Assembly (NCBI RefSeq): GCF_000013865.1
Contig: NC_007948.1
Span: forward strand, 2,046,001-2,110,000
Source: Polaromonas sp. JS666
GTDB taxonomy: Bacteria > Pseudomonadota > Gammaproteobacteria > Burkholderiales > Burkholderiaceae_C
Direction: 5' to 3'
DNA: 64,000 bases
Positions within the stretch are counted from its first letter, which is position 1. Every line of letters begins with the position of its first letter. Positions 9,437 through 21,052 of this stretch are shown here, in pieces. The notes below the pieces were generated by a model that had not been told where the DNA came from, made no database searches, and saw only the letters and a program-made list of their open reading frames with translations. A program made the translations under genes and the position numbers.

Positions 9437-10291
9437 ATGACATCTGGCACTGTACTGTTTCCGCCCGACCTTGAGCGACGTTTCAGTGGCCTCGCGCGAC
9501 TGTATGGCGTTGCTGGCGCCCGGCGCATTCGTGAAGCGCATATTGTGGTGGTGGGCCTGGGCGGGGTGGGCTCGTGGGCTGCTGAAGCGGCCGCCCGCAG
9601 CGGTGTGGCCCGCCTGACACTGATTGATTTTGACCACATCGCTGAATCCAACATCAACCGCCAGGTGCATGCGCTCGACAGCACGCTGGGGCAGGCCAAG
9701 GTCCTGGCAATGCGCGATCGCATCGCCGCCATCCATCCCGCCTGCCAGGTGGATTGCATCGAGGAGTTTGTCGATGAAAGCAATTGGCCAGGTCTTCTTG
9801 CGCTGGACAGCAGCTTCGACGGCAAGCAACTGGCCGTGATCGACGCATGTGACCAGGTGAGGGCCAAAACAGCCATGGCCGCCTGGGCCATCAGGAGTCG
9901 GACCACCCTGATCAGCGTGGGCGCCGCAGGCGGCAAGCGGCTCGCGCACCGTGTCGACATTGAAGACCTGTCGCTGGTCACGCACGACCCCTTGCTGGCG
10001 CAGCTGCGCTACCGCCTGCGCAAGCAGCATGGCGCATCCCGCAAGGGCAAGATCGGCGTGGCCTGTGTTTTCAGCCGTGAGCCGGTGCTGCAGCCTGCAG
10101 CCGTGAACTCGCTGGATGAGCAGGAAGACAGCAACGCAGAAGCGCTGGCAATGCAGTGCGATGCGCCCCTGCAGGGCGTCACGCAGAGTGACGGCAGCCT
10201 CAACTGCCACGGCTATGGATCGGTTGTCAGCGTCACATCCACCTTCGGGCTTTGCGCGACCGGCTGGGTACTCAGCAAAATTGCTGGGTAG
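9437..10291 (+). CDS. tcdA: tRNA threonylcarbamoyladenosine dehydratase TcdA
   Basis: E1-like ATP-dependent enzyme that converts t6A37 of ANN-decoding tRNAs into its cyclic form (ct6A). 284 residues. The ThiF/MoeB-type nucleotide loop VVVGLGGVGSWAAEA (GLGGVG at residues 40-45) is followed by LIDFDHIAESNINRQ, which distinguishes the TcdA/CsdL group, and ISVGAAGGKR. The length fits E. coli TcdA. It is 21 bp downstream of the YeeE gene and directly upstream of tRNA-Lys(UUU), one of the expected substrates. Confidence 0.93.
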   Translation: MTSGTVLFPPDLERRFSGLARLYGVAGARRIREAHIVVVGLGGVGSWAAEAAARSGVARLTLIDFDHIAESNINRQVHALDSTLGQAKVLAMRDRIAAIHPACQVDCIEEFVDESNWPGLLALDSSFDGKQLAVIDACDQVRAKTAMAAWAIRSRTTLISVGAAGGKRLAHRVDIEDLSLVTHDPLLAQLRYRLRKQHGASRKGKIGVACVFSREPVLQPAAVNSLDEQEDSNAEALAMQCDAPLQGVTQSDGSLNCHGYGSVVSVTSTFGLCATGWVLSKIAG

Positions 10292-10292
10292 T

Positions 10293-10322
10293 TTGCAAAG
10301 AGCTAAAAAATGACGCTATAAT
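10293..10322 (+). promoter_or_regulatory. Sigma-70 promoter of tRNA-Lys
   Basis: TTGCAA (10293-10298) and a perfect TATAAT (10317-10322) are 18 bp apart and about 47 bp before the tRNA. The core (10313-10332) is identical over 20 bp to the promoter of the tRNA-Gly unit at 62660-62679. Confidence 0.8.
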
Positions 10323-10368
10323 TTGAGGCTGTGCTGCACTAAACGCAGCATGACCAGGAGAAATCCTC

Positions 10369-10444
10369 GGGGCCTTAGCTCAGTTGGTAGAGCAGCGGAC
10401 TTTTAATCCGTTTGTCGTGGGTTCGACCCCCGCAGGCCCCACCA
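10369..10444 (+). tRNA. tRNA-Lys (anticodon TTT)
   Basis: 76-nt cloverleaf with encoded CCA. Acceptor stem GGGGCCT/AGGCCCC, D-loop AGCTCAGTTGGTAGAGC, anticodon TTT at 10402-10404 in loop CTTTTAA, T-loop GGTTCGACCCC. A at position 37 follows the anticodon, as needed for t6A/ct6A. Confidence 0.97.
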
Positions 10445-10465
10445 GATACGCCAATACAGGCACTG

Positions 10466-10502
10466 AAAAGCCCGCTACTGAAAAGATAGCGGGCTTTTTT
10501 AT
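10466..10502 (+). terminator. Intrinsic terminator after tRNA-Lys
   Basis: AAAAGCCCGCTA and TAGCGGGCTTTT form a 12-bp stem followed by a T run, 21 bp after the tRNA 3' end. Confidence 0.9.
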
Positions 10503-10811
10503 TGGCGCTTGCATGGTTGAGGACCGGACACTTCGGACTTCAGTGCCCGTCCGGCCCCGCTGACCGTCCAGCCAGGCGTTCAGGTGCAGGCAAACAGCCA
10601 ATCGGCGGTGCATTGCCGCACGAACTCCATTGGATGTGAGGCCTTCTTGAGCTGCCTTGCGAGGGGGCATGGATAAAAACACATTCCAATTATTTACATG
10701 GTCTTTTTGGATGATGAAGCCTAGTGTCTATCCGGTATCCATGCGGCCCCGTGACCGACACGGTTTGCCATCGGGGTACAGAAATTCCTCCACCCCCTTC
10801 AGGAGAAAGCC
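10503..10811. other. Non-coding spacer, no gene seen
   Basis: About 300 bp between the tRNA-Lys terminator and the next small gene. No convincing frame on either strand. An AT-rich patch at about 10670-10730 may hold the promoter of the small membrane protein gene. Confidence 0.5.
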
Positions 10812-11108
10812 ATGTCCCATGCTCATCACCCGCATCTGTTCTCCCACGAATGGATTGAACTGCACCCCACGTTTGTATTGATCATCAAGAGGATTGGCGT
10901 GCCGCTCGGCATCGGGGTTGCGCTTGCACTGGCCGCCCTGTTTGTGACCAGGCTCGAGGAGGAACTGAATGCACCGCTGAAATTTGGTGGCGCGACCCTG
11001 GAGCATGCCGCCCTGTCTGTGCTGCCGGCCAGCACGGGCTATCTGCCTGACCAGTTTTATCGGGAGCAGAAAGAAGCTCCGGCCGCAGAGTTGCCGCCCC
11101 AGTTTTAG
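10812..11108 (+). CDS. Small single-span membrane protein, unknown
   Basis: 98 residues, preceded by a good ribosome site (AGGAG, 6-7 bp before ATG), which is the main reason to accept it. The N-terminus is His-rich (MSHAHHPHLFSHEW). One hydrophobic segment at about residues 29-46 (VPLGIGVALALAALFV) could span the membrane, and an acidic/Pro-rich tail ends PPQF. I recognise no family. Neighbours give no functional hint. Confidence 0.6.
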   Translation: MSHAHHPHLFSHEWIELHPTFVLIIKRIGVPLGIGVALALAALFVTRLEEELNAPLKFGGATLEHAALSVLPASTGYLPDQFYREQKEAPAAELPPQF

Positions 11109-11281
11109 TGGTTCTCACCTTGCCTTGTGGCCACCAAGGTCTTGCCTGAATTGGGTTTTTTCACTATAACTGGCAATGGCGGCCAGTCCGCTTTTTGCAT
11201 TTCGCCCGGATAGACGCCATTCAATACCGAACTACGCCTTCATCCGAGCCTTACCATCATTTGCTTGATGAGGAGGTTGAA

Positions 11282-11491
11282 ATGACACGCAAATATATTG
11301 ATTGCCGGGAATTTCCCAGTGACATGAATTGCACGGTAGCGCTGGCTGCCGATTCCGACAAGGAACTGCTGGAGGCCGCGGTGCAGCATGCGGTGGCCAT
11401 CCATCAGCATCAGGACACGCCGGAATTGCGCACACAGCTGCAGCAATTGTTCAAGGTCGGCACGCCGCCTGTTGAGGCCCCGGCCAAGTAA
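11282..11491 (+). CDS. DUF1059 family small protein
   Basis: 69 residues from ATG at 11282, which sits 7 bp after a strong AGGAGG; an upstream in-frame start at 11195 is rejected for that reason. The sequence KYIDCREFPSDMNCT and the end of the domain (DTPELRTQLQQLF) match the DUF1059 family of short soluble proteins with two conserved Cys (here in DCRE and MNC). Function is unknown. A Pro/Ala tail follows the domain. Confidence 0.85.
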   Translation: MTRKYIDCREFPSDMNCTVALAADSDKELLEAAVQHAVAIHQHQDTPELRTQLQQLFKVGTPPVEAPAK

Positions 11492-11704
11492 GCTACGGAG
11501 TCGCGTTGCCCTCTCCTGCGGGGCCGGTGGTTGCGGTCTGCGTCTTCGGAGCAATGCGCCCGCGCTCAAGTAGCGCTACGCACGACCTGTGCGGGGATTA
11601 CTTTGTGCTGGCGGTATCTCAACGGAAGATGCTTCCTGGCATGGCGTTATCCCGCATCTGTCAGCCATGCGCACGGCCTCGGGCTGCTGCCGGGTGATCC
11701 GGCG

Positions 11705-12247
11705 TTACGACGCGTGAACCCGCTGCCGGCGGGTGCGCGCAGCGGTGGATGGGGGCGGTGGCGGCAACAGCCCGGCGGTCTGGGCCACCCGCACGCAGTC
11801 GCGGATGTGCTCCTCGCCAAAATAGCGGATGGCTGCATAGCCTATCGCGGCTGAGATGGCCTGACCCGCCAGGGGCACGAACTTCGCGACCTGTTTACTC
11901 GTCAGCCTGACACCCACGCTGCTCGCCGCCTTGATCACCAGATCGCGGCTGATGAATTTTCCGATCAGCACCGAACCCACCATGGCAACTGCCTTCTGGA
12001 CTTGCTCCCGCTTGCTGGGATTGAGTTGATCCAGTTGTGCAGGTGTCAGGGCAAACTCCGCGTTGATCTCCGGGATCAGCCGTGACAGCAGGGCCGCATC
12101 GACGGCCCAGTCGAGGCCGGGAACGGGCACTGCGCTGGCAACCGCGGCAACCATGGCACGCCGGTTCAGCAACTGGCGGCTGCGTTTGACAGCGAGCTCC
12201 AGGGCGGCATCGCTGGAGGCCTTGTTGAGAAGGGAAGCAGCAGGCAT
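11705..12247 (-). CDS. Putative membrane-associated protein, DUF697-like
   Basis: 180 residues with helical, weakly hydrophobic stretches (VAAVASAVPVPGLDWAVDAAL near 33-53 and GQAISAAIGYAAIRYFG near 128-145). The pattern of a VPVPG turn and a C-terminal GxxxSxxxG helix resembles DUF697-type proteins often found C-terminal to GTPases, but no GTPase is adjacent. The tail is Pro-rich then Arg-rich. Gene order puts it downstream of the ABC-F gene on the same strand with a 52-bp gap. Function unknown. Confidence 0.6.
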   Translation of the reverse strand: MPAASLLNKASSDAALELAVKRSRQLLNRRAMVAAVASAVPVPGLDWAVDAALLSRLIPEINAEFALTPAQLDQLNPSKREQVQKAVAMVGSVLIGKFISRDLVIKAASSVGVRLTSKQVAKFVPLAGQAISAAIGYAAIRYFGEEHIRDCVRVAQTAGLLPPPPPSTAARTRRQRVHAS

Positions 12248-12299
12248 TTCAGGACCCTTTCAAACAGGTGAAAAGTCGATGGGTGCCGGAGCGACCACT

Positions 12300-14336
12300 T
12301 TACACCGTGGCAGTCTCGATCTGCTCGGTCAGTTCCAGCCAGCGTTCTTCCAGCGTGCCTATTTCACTGTCAATGGCCTTGAGTCGCTTGCCGGCCTGGG
12401 CGATTTCTGCCGGTGCGGTGATGGTGGTCAGGGCGGTTTGCAGGCTGTCGCGCTCGGTGTTCAGGGACTGCAGCCGGCTGTCTATCTTGTCCAGTTCCTT
12501 GCGCAGCGGTTTGGTGACGTCGGATTGCTGCTGGCGGCGCTGGGCTTCGTCTTTTTTACCGGATGACTTTTTGGCATCGGAACCGGCTTTGGCTCCGGTT
12601 GAATTTACGTTCCCAGCTATGGGTTTGGTAGCGCTGGTGCTGGTGGCAGTCGCCGGTGCAGCCGCACTGCTGGTCGACTTTTTAGCCTCTTCGCGCTGTC
12701 GCTTGGCTTCATCGAGCAGGTAGCGCTGGTAGTCGTCGAGGTCGCCGTCAAACGGGGCCACGCCGCCGCGCGAGACCATCCAGAACTCGTCGCACACGGC
12801 TCGCAGCAGCGCACGGTCGTGGCTGACCAGCATCACAGTGCCTTCAAACTCGTTGAGCGCCATCGACAGCGCTTCGCGCGTGGCCAGGTCCAGGTGGTTG
12901 GTCGGTTCATCGAGCAGCAACAGGTTGGGGCGCTGCCAGACGATCATGCACAGCACCAGGCGGGCTTTTTCGCCGCCGCTCATGCTGCCCACGGCCTGCT
13001 TGACCATGTCGCCGCCAAAGTTGAAGTTGCCCAGAAAGCTGCGCAGGTCCTGCTCGCGCGTGGCCTGGCCGCTGATCTTGCCGGCGGCAGTCACCTCTTT
13101 GACCAGGCGGATCATGTGCTCCAGCGGGTTGTCGGCCGGGCGCAGCACGTCCAGTTCCTGCTGGGCAAAGTAGCCGATGTTCAGGCCCTTGCCTTCGGTC
13201 ATCTCTCCTTGAATAGGTGCCAGCGCGCGTGCGATGGTTTTGACCACGGTCGATTTGCCCTGGCCGTTGGCGCCCAGAATGCCGATGCGCTGGCCGGCCA
13301 GCACCGATTTGCTGACGTTTTGCACGATGACGGTAGGCGGAGTGCCCTCCGGTGCATCTGCTGGCGGCGGATAGCCGAAGTAGACGTTCTGCATGGACAG
13401 CATGGGGTTAGGCAGGTTGGCCGGCTCCTTGAACTCGAAGGTGAAGTCGGCTTCAGCCAGCAGCGGCGCGATTTTCTCCATGCGGTCCAGTGCCTTGACC
13501 CGGCTTTGCGCCTGCTTGGCCTTGCTGGCCTTGGCCTTGAAGCGCGCAATGAATTTCTGCAGGTGGGCGATCTTGTCCTGCTGCTTGGCAAAAGCGGTCT
13601 GCTGCAAGGCCATCTGTTCCGAACGCAGGTCTTCAAACTTGCTGTAGTTGCCGCCGTAGCGTGTGAGTTTGGCGTTTTCAATGTGCACCGTGACATCGGT
13701 TACCGCATCCAGAAACTCCCGGTCATGGCTGATGACCAGCATGGTGCCCTGGTAGCGCTTGAGCCAGGCCTCCAGCCAGACCAGCGCGTCCAGGTCCAGG
13801 TGGTTTGTCGGTTCGTCCAGCAGCAGCAGGTCTGACGGGCACATCAGGGCGCGCGCCAGCTGCAGGCGCATGCGCCAGCCGCCCGAGAAGCTGTTGACGG
13901 GGTTGTCGAGCTCGCTGACCTTGAAGCCCAGGCCCAAAATCAGGGCCTGCGCGCGTGCCTGGGCGTCGTGCGCGCCCGCGTCGTAGAGCTCCATATAAGC
14001 GTGGGCCATGCGGTCGCCGTCGCCGCTGGCCTCGGAGGCCTCCACTTCAGCCTGCGCAGCCAGCAGGACCACGTCACCTTCAACCACGTAGCTGGTGGCG
14101 CTTTGCTCTGTCTCAGGCATGTCCTGCGCGACCTGGGACATGCGCCACTGTGCCGGGATGGTGTATTCACCGCCGTCTTCATGCAGCGTGCCGTTGAGCA
14201 TCGCAAACAGCGAGGACTTTCCCGCGCCATTGCGGCCCACCAGGCCGATTTTTTCGCCGGGGTTGAGACTGACAGAGGCGCTGTCGAGGATAACTTTGGC
14301 GCCGCGACGCAGCACCACGTTTTTAAGGGTAATCAT
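12300..14336 (-). CDS. ABC-F family ATPase, YheS-like
   Basis: Soluble twin-ATPase of the ABC-F family, whose members act on ribosomes. 678 residues. First domain: Walker A GRNGAGKS at 34-41, signature FSGGWRMRL, LLLDEPTNHLDLDAL. An inter-domain linker (P-site tRNA interaction motif region, about 240-310) follows, then a second Walker A GANGQGKST, signature MSGGEKARL and a second DEPTNHLDL. The order and FSGGWRMRLQLARALM fit YheS rather than Uup, EttA or YbiT. The C-terminal Ala/Ser/Thr/Lys-rich linker (about 565-610) contains a translated copy of the short GCTAT...GTAGC element; a coiled-coil tail ends the protein. Confidence 0.88.
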   Translation of the reverse strand: MITLKNVVLRRGAKVILDSASVSLNPGEKIGLVGRNGAGKSSLFAMLNGTLHEDGGEYTIPAQWRMSQVAQDMPETEQSATSYVVEGDVVLLAAQAEVEASEASGDGDRMAHAYMELYDAGAHDAQARAQALILGLGFKVSELDNPVNSFSGGWRMRLQLARALMCPSDLLLLDEPTNHLDLDALVWLEAWLKRYQGTMLVISHDREFLDAVTDVTVHIENAKLTRYGGNYSKFEDLRSEQMALQQTAFAKQQDKIAHLQKFIARFKAKASKAKQAQSRVKALDRMEKIAPLLAEADFTFEFKEPANLPNPMLSMQNVYFGYPPPADAPEGTPPTVIVQNVSKSVLAGQRIGILGANGQGKSTVVKTIARALAPIQGEMTEGKGLNIGYFAQQELDVLRPADNPLEHMIRLVKEVTAAGKISGQATREQDLRSFLGNFNFGGDMVKQAVGSMSGGEKARLVLCMIVWQRPNLLLLDEPTNHLDLATREALSMALNEFEGTVMLVSHDRALLRAVCDEFWMVSRGGVAPFDGDLDDYQRYLLDEAKRQREEAKKSTSSAAAPATATSTSATKPIAGNVNSTGAKAGSDAKKSSGKKDEAQRRQQQSDVTKPLRKELDKIDSRLQSLNTERDSLQTALTTITAPAEIAQAGKRLKAIDSEIGTLEERWLELTEQIETATV
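12615..12635. repeat. Short GCTAT...GTAGC-type element inside the ABC-F gene
   Basis: AGCTATGGGTTTGGTAGCGCT lies in the part encoding the low-complexity linker of the ABC-F protein. Related copies occur at 16362-16383 and 43011-43028. Confidence 0.5.
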
Positions 14337-14432
14337 TTAAACCACTGACTCTAGATCCAACAGGATCAGAAAAATTATTCGGGCGGCACGCTGCACACCC
14401 ATCGATCCAGGCGCAAATTCCGGGCCAGCGCT

Positions 14433-17826
<3,394 letters not shown>

Positions 17827-17857
17827 GATCAATTATCCTTTCAGGTCTTCAGTCAAA

Positions 17858-18697
17858 TCAATCACGCAGCAGGTCGTTCAGGCTGGTCGTGGCGCGCGTC
17901 TTGGCATCCACCCGCTTGACGATCACGGCGCAGTACAGGCTGTACTTGCCACCGGCCTTGGGCAGGTTGCCCGACACCACGACGGAGCCGGCCGGGATGC
18001 GGCCGTAGGTGACGGTGTCCGCTTCACGGTCATAGATCGGCGTGCTCTGGCCGATGTAAACACCCATGGAAATCACCGAGTTTTCCTCAACAATCACGCC
18101 TTCAACCACCTCGGAGCGCGCGCCAATAAAGCAGTTGTCTTCAATGATGGTCGGGTTGGCCTGCAGCGGCTCCAGCACGCCGCCCAGTCCCACGCCACCG
18201 GAGAGGTGCACATTGTTGCCGACCTGCGCGCAGCTGCCCACGGTGGCCCAGGTGTCGACCATGGTGCCTTCGCCGACCCAGGCGCCGATGTTCACGTAGC
18301 TGGGCATCAAGATCGCGCCCTTGGCGATGTAGCTGCCGCGGCGGGCGACGGCGGGGGGCACCACGCGCACGCCGGTAGCGCGCATCTCATCTTCACTCAG
18401 GTGCGCAAACTTGGTTTGAACCTTGTCAAAAAAGCCGAGGTCACCAGCGCGCATGAGCTGGTTGTCCTTGAGGCGAAAGCTCAAAAGCACCGCCTTCTTG
18501 ATCCATTGGTGCGTGGTCCACTGGCCTACGCCTTCGCGGGTGGCGACGCGCAGCTTGCCGCTGTTGAGCTGGGCAATGGTGTGCTCAACCGCTTCCAGCA
18601 CCTCTTTGGGGGCTGATTTGGGCGACAGGTTGGCGCGATCTTCCCAGGCCGCGTCAATCGTGTTCTGGAGGGCGCTTTGCAGGTTGTCTTGTGTCAT
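17858..18697 (-). CDS. dapD: Tetrahydrodipicolinate N-succinyltransferase DapD
   Basis: Cytoplasmic trimeric enzyme that succinylates tetrahydrodipicolinate in the lysine/DAP pathway. 279 residues. The N-terminal helical domain (about 1-100) precedes a left-handed beta-helix of hexapeptide repeats from [20 protein letters not shown] onwards, with [19 protein letters not shown] and [21 protein letters not shown], all characteristic of DapD. It lies between dapC (24-bp gap) and pilU. Confidence 0.96.
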   Translation of the reverse strand: MTQDNLQSALQNTIDAAWEDRANLSPKSAPKEVLEAVEHTIAQLNSGKLRVATREGVGQWTTHQWIKKAVLLSFRLKDNQLMRAGDLGFFDKVQTKFAHLSEDEMRATGVRVVPPAVARRGSYIAKGAILMPSYVNIGAWVGEGTMVDTWATVGSCAQVGNNVHLSGGVGLGGVLEPLQANPTIIEDNCFIGARSEVVEGVIVEENSVISMGVYIGQSTPIYDREADTVTYGRIPAGSVVVSGNLPKAGGKYSLYCAVIVKRVDAKTRATTSLNDLLRD

Positions 18698-18721
18698 GGA
18701 GTGAGTCTTCGTTAGGGTTTT

Positions 18722-19939
18722 TCAGCGAGCTTTGGATTGAATGAACTGAACGATGCGCTCCGCGGCTTCCACGCATTCGGCAGTTTCCGCCACCAGTGCC
18801 ATGCGGATTCTGCCGGCGCCGGGGTTATGGCCTTGGGCATCGCGCGCCAGGTAACTGCCCGGCAACACCACGACATTGTAAAGAGCGAGCAGCTCGCGCG
18901 AGAATTCGGTGTCGGAACCCCTGAATATGTCAGGTATGCCGGCCCACAGGTAAAAACCGGCATCAGGCAGGGCCACTTCCATCACAGAGGCCAGCAGGGG
19001 CGTGACCCGGGCAAATTTTTCGCGGTACAGGGCCCGGTTTTCCACCACATGCTGCTCGTCGTTCCAGGCCGCAATGCTGGCGGCCTGCACCACCGGGCTC
19101 ATGGCACTGCCGTGGTAGGTGCGGTAGAGCAAAAAAGGCTTGATCAGCGCCGCGTCGCCCGCCACAAAGCCGCTGCGCAGGCCCGGCACATTGCTGCGCT
19201 TGGACAGGCTGGTCAGCGAAATCAGGTTTTTGAAGTCATGCCGGCCCAATTGCGCCGCGGCCTGCAGCCCGCCCAGCGGCGCCCCTCCAGCGTCACCTTC
19301 GCGGAAGTAGATTTCGCTGTAGCACTCGTCCGAGGCGATCACAAAGCCGTACCGGTCGCTCAGCTTGAACAGCAGTTCCCACTCCGCCAGCGACATCACC
19401 GCGCCGGTAGGGTTGCCGGGCGAGCAGACAAACACCAGCTGGGTCTTGGCCCATACGGTCTCCGGCACGCCCGCCCAGTCCACCGCAAAATTCCGTGCCG
19501 GGTCGCTGGGCGCAAACCAGGTCTGCGCGCCGCCCAGCAGCGCGGCGCCTTCGTAGATTTGGTAAAAAGGATTGGGACAGACCACGGTGGCGCCCGGCTT
19601 GCTGGCGTCCAGCACCGTCTGCGCCAGTGAAAAAAGCGCTTCCCGCGAGCCGTTCACGGGCAGGATTTGCGTGGCCGGGTCAATCGACAGGCCATAGCGG
19701 CGGGCCAGCCAGTCGCTCATGGCCTGGCGCAATTTGGGCTCGCCCAGCGTACCGGGGTAGCTCGCCAGGCCACTCAGGCTGGCCGTCAGTGCATCCTTGA
19801 CGAGTTGCGGCGTCGCATGCCGGGGCTCGCCGATACCCAGGCTGATGGGCCGGTAGGCGGGGTTGGGGGTGACGCCGGCGTGCAATTGGCGCAGACGCTC
19901 AAAAGGATAGGGCTGGAGGCGGGAAAGCAGGGGATTCAT
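18722..19939 (-). CDS. dapC: Succinyldiaminopimelate transaminase DapC
   Basis: PLP aminotransferase (class I/II) that forms succinyl-DAP from the DapD product. 405 residues from ATG at 19939 (MNPLLSRLQPYPFERLR), where family similarity begins; the frame is open farther upstream to 20179 but that part looks unlike DapC. Motifs: GIGEPRH, NGSREALFSL, VVCPNPFYQIYEGAAL, VCSPGNPTGAVMS, ASDECYSEIYF and the PLP-lysine region SLTSLSKRSNVPGLRSGF. First gene of the minus-strand dapC-dapD-pilU-dapE-prmB run. Confidence 0.93.
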   Translation of the reverse strand: MNPLLSRLQPYPFERLRQLHAGVTPNPAYRPISLGIGEPRHATPQLVKDALTASLSGLASYPGTLGEPKLRQAMSDWLARRYGLSIDPATQILPVNGSREALFSLAQTVLDASKPGATVVCPNPFYQIYEGAALLGGAQTWFAPSDPARNFAVDWAGVPETVWAKTQLVFVCSPGNPTGAVMSLAEWELLFKLSDRYGFVIASDECYSEIYFREGDAGGAPLGGLQAAAQLGRHDFKNLISLTSLSKRSNVPGLRSGFVAGDAALIKPFLLYRTYHGSAMSPVVQAASIAAWNDEQHVVENRALYREKFARVTPLLASVMEVALPDAGFYLWAGIPDIFRGSDTEFSRELLALYNVVVLPGSYLARDAQGHNPGAGRIRMALVAETAECVEAAERIVQFIQSKAR

Positions 19940-20096
19940 GCCCCAGATTATCCAGCCTTGGCGTGGGGAAGGGGATTGTGTTGTGTCCGAGGCGCGCCAG
20001 ACGTCCGCTTGAAGCCGGTTGAATGCACGCGACCGGTTGAGGGTGCCGCAGACCATAATCCGGAACTGTTCGAGAAACCGAGTCAACAGGACACCC

Positions 20097-20996
20097 ATGC
20101 GCCTTCGCCACATCGAGGTCTTCAATGCCATCATGCTCACCGGCAGTGTCAGCGGCGCGGCGCGGCTGATCAATGTCACCCAGCCGGCCGTCAGCCGTGT
20201 CCTGCAGCATGCGGAACTGCAGCTTGGTTTCTCGCTCTTTCAGCGCAGCAAGGGCCGGCTCATCCCAACTTCCGAGGCGCTCACCCTGTACCCGCACATC
20301 GAGCGGCTGTTTGCGCAGCTCGATGAGGTGCAGCGTCTGGCGGCTAACCTCAGGACGGGCGAGAGTGCCCGGGAGTTGCGCATCCTGACCGTGCTGGCGC
20401 TGAGCTACGAAATCCTGCCGCACACCATCAAGCTGTTTCGCGTCAGGCATCCGGATGTGGCCATCACGGTCAAGGCCCTGCATTCGCCGCAAATTGTTTC
20501 GGCATTGGCGTTGCAGGAGGGGGATGTCGGCTTTTTGTTCAGCCCGGTAGTGCATTCAGCGCTGGCGCAGGAGCATCTGGCCGATGGCCGCATGGTCTGT
20601 ATCGCGCCCAAAGGCATGCTGACCGCGCGCCTGATCAAACGCGGCAGCGTTACGCTGGCTGATTTGACCAAGGTGCCCGTCATCGGACTCGATGTGCTGG
20701 ACCCGGTGGGCCGCAGCCTGAACCAGGCTTGTCGTGAGGCCGGGGTGGGGCTGGAGTTTTCCATTACCGTGCAGACCTATCACTCGGCGCTGGCCCTGGC
20801 GCACCACGGGCTCGGCATTGCCGTGGTGGACACCTGCACGGCGGTATCCGCCGATCTGTCGCGCGTGGATGTGTTGGCGCTGGAGCCCCTGATTCCGGTG
20901 CCCATCAAGGCTGTGCTGCCCGCGGGCAAGCCAGGCTCGGTCGTGGTGCGGGCGTTTGTGCGCTGCCTTCAGCAGGCATTGGCCCGGACAGTCTGA
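20097..20996 (+). CDS. LysR-family transcriptional regulator
   Basis: 299 residues from ATG 20097; the upstream in-frame start at 20019 lacks family similarity. The winged HTH (MRLRHIEVFNAIMLTGSVSG, residues 1-60) and effector-binding domain are complete. The N-terminus resembles the OccR/NocR-type subgroup that governs amino-acid or opine use. It is convergent with dadA, 56 bp apart, and divergent from dapC. D-amino-acid metabolism (dadA, binding protein) is a plausible target, but the gene order does not prove it. Confidence 0.88.
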   Translation: MRLRHIEVFNAIMLTGSVSGAARLINVTQPAVSRVLQHAELQLGFSLFQRSKGRLIPTSEALTLYPHIERLFAQLDEVQRLAANLRTGESARELRILTVLALSYEILPHTIKLFRVRHPDVAITVKALHSPQIVSALALQEGDVGFLFSPVVHSALAQEHLADGRMVCIAPKGMLTARLIKRGSVTLADLTKVPVIGLDVLDPVGRSLNQACREAGVGLEFSITVQTYHSALALAHHGLGIAVVDTCTAVSADLSRVDVLALEPLIPVPIKAVLPAGKPGSVVVRAFVRCLQQALARTV

Positions 20997-21052
20997 ACGG
21001 GCTCCCGTTGTCCGCGCGGTGTCGTTCTCAGTCATGCTCAGGGGGTAAGGAG

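Noticed and set aside
8216..10210. 664-codon minus-strand open frame
   Set aside because: It lies opposite the YeeE and tcdA genes; its composition is typical of antisense frames in GC-rich DNA.
10380..10682. Minus-strand frame ending GVEPTTNGLKVRCSTN
   Set aside because: This is the antisense of tRNA-Lys, a well-known source of false protein annotations.
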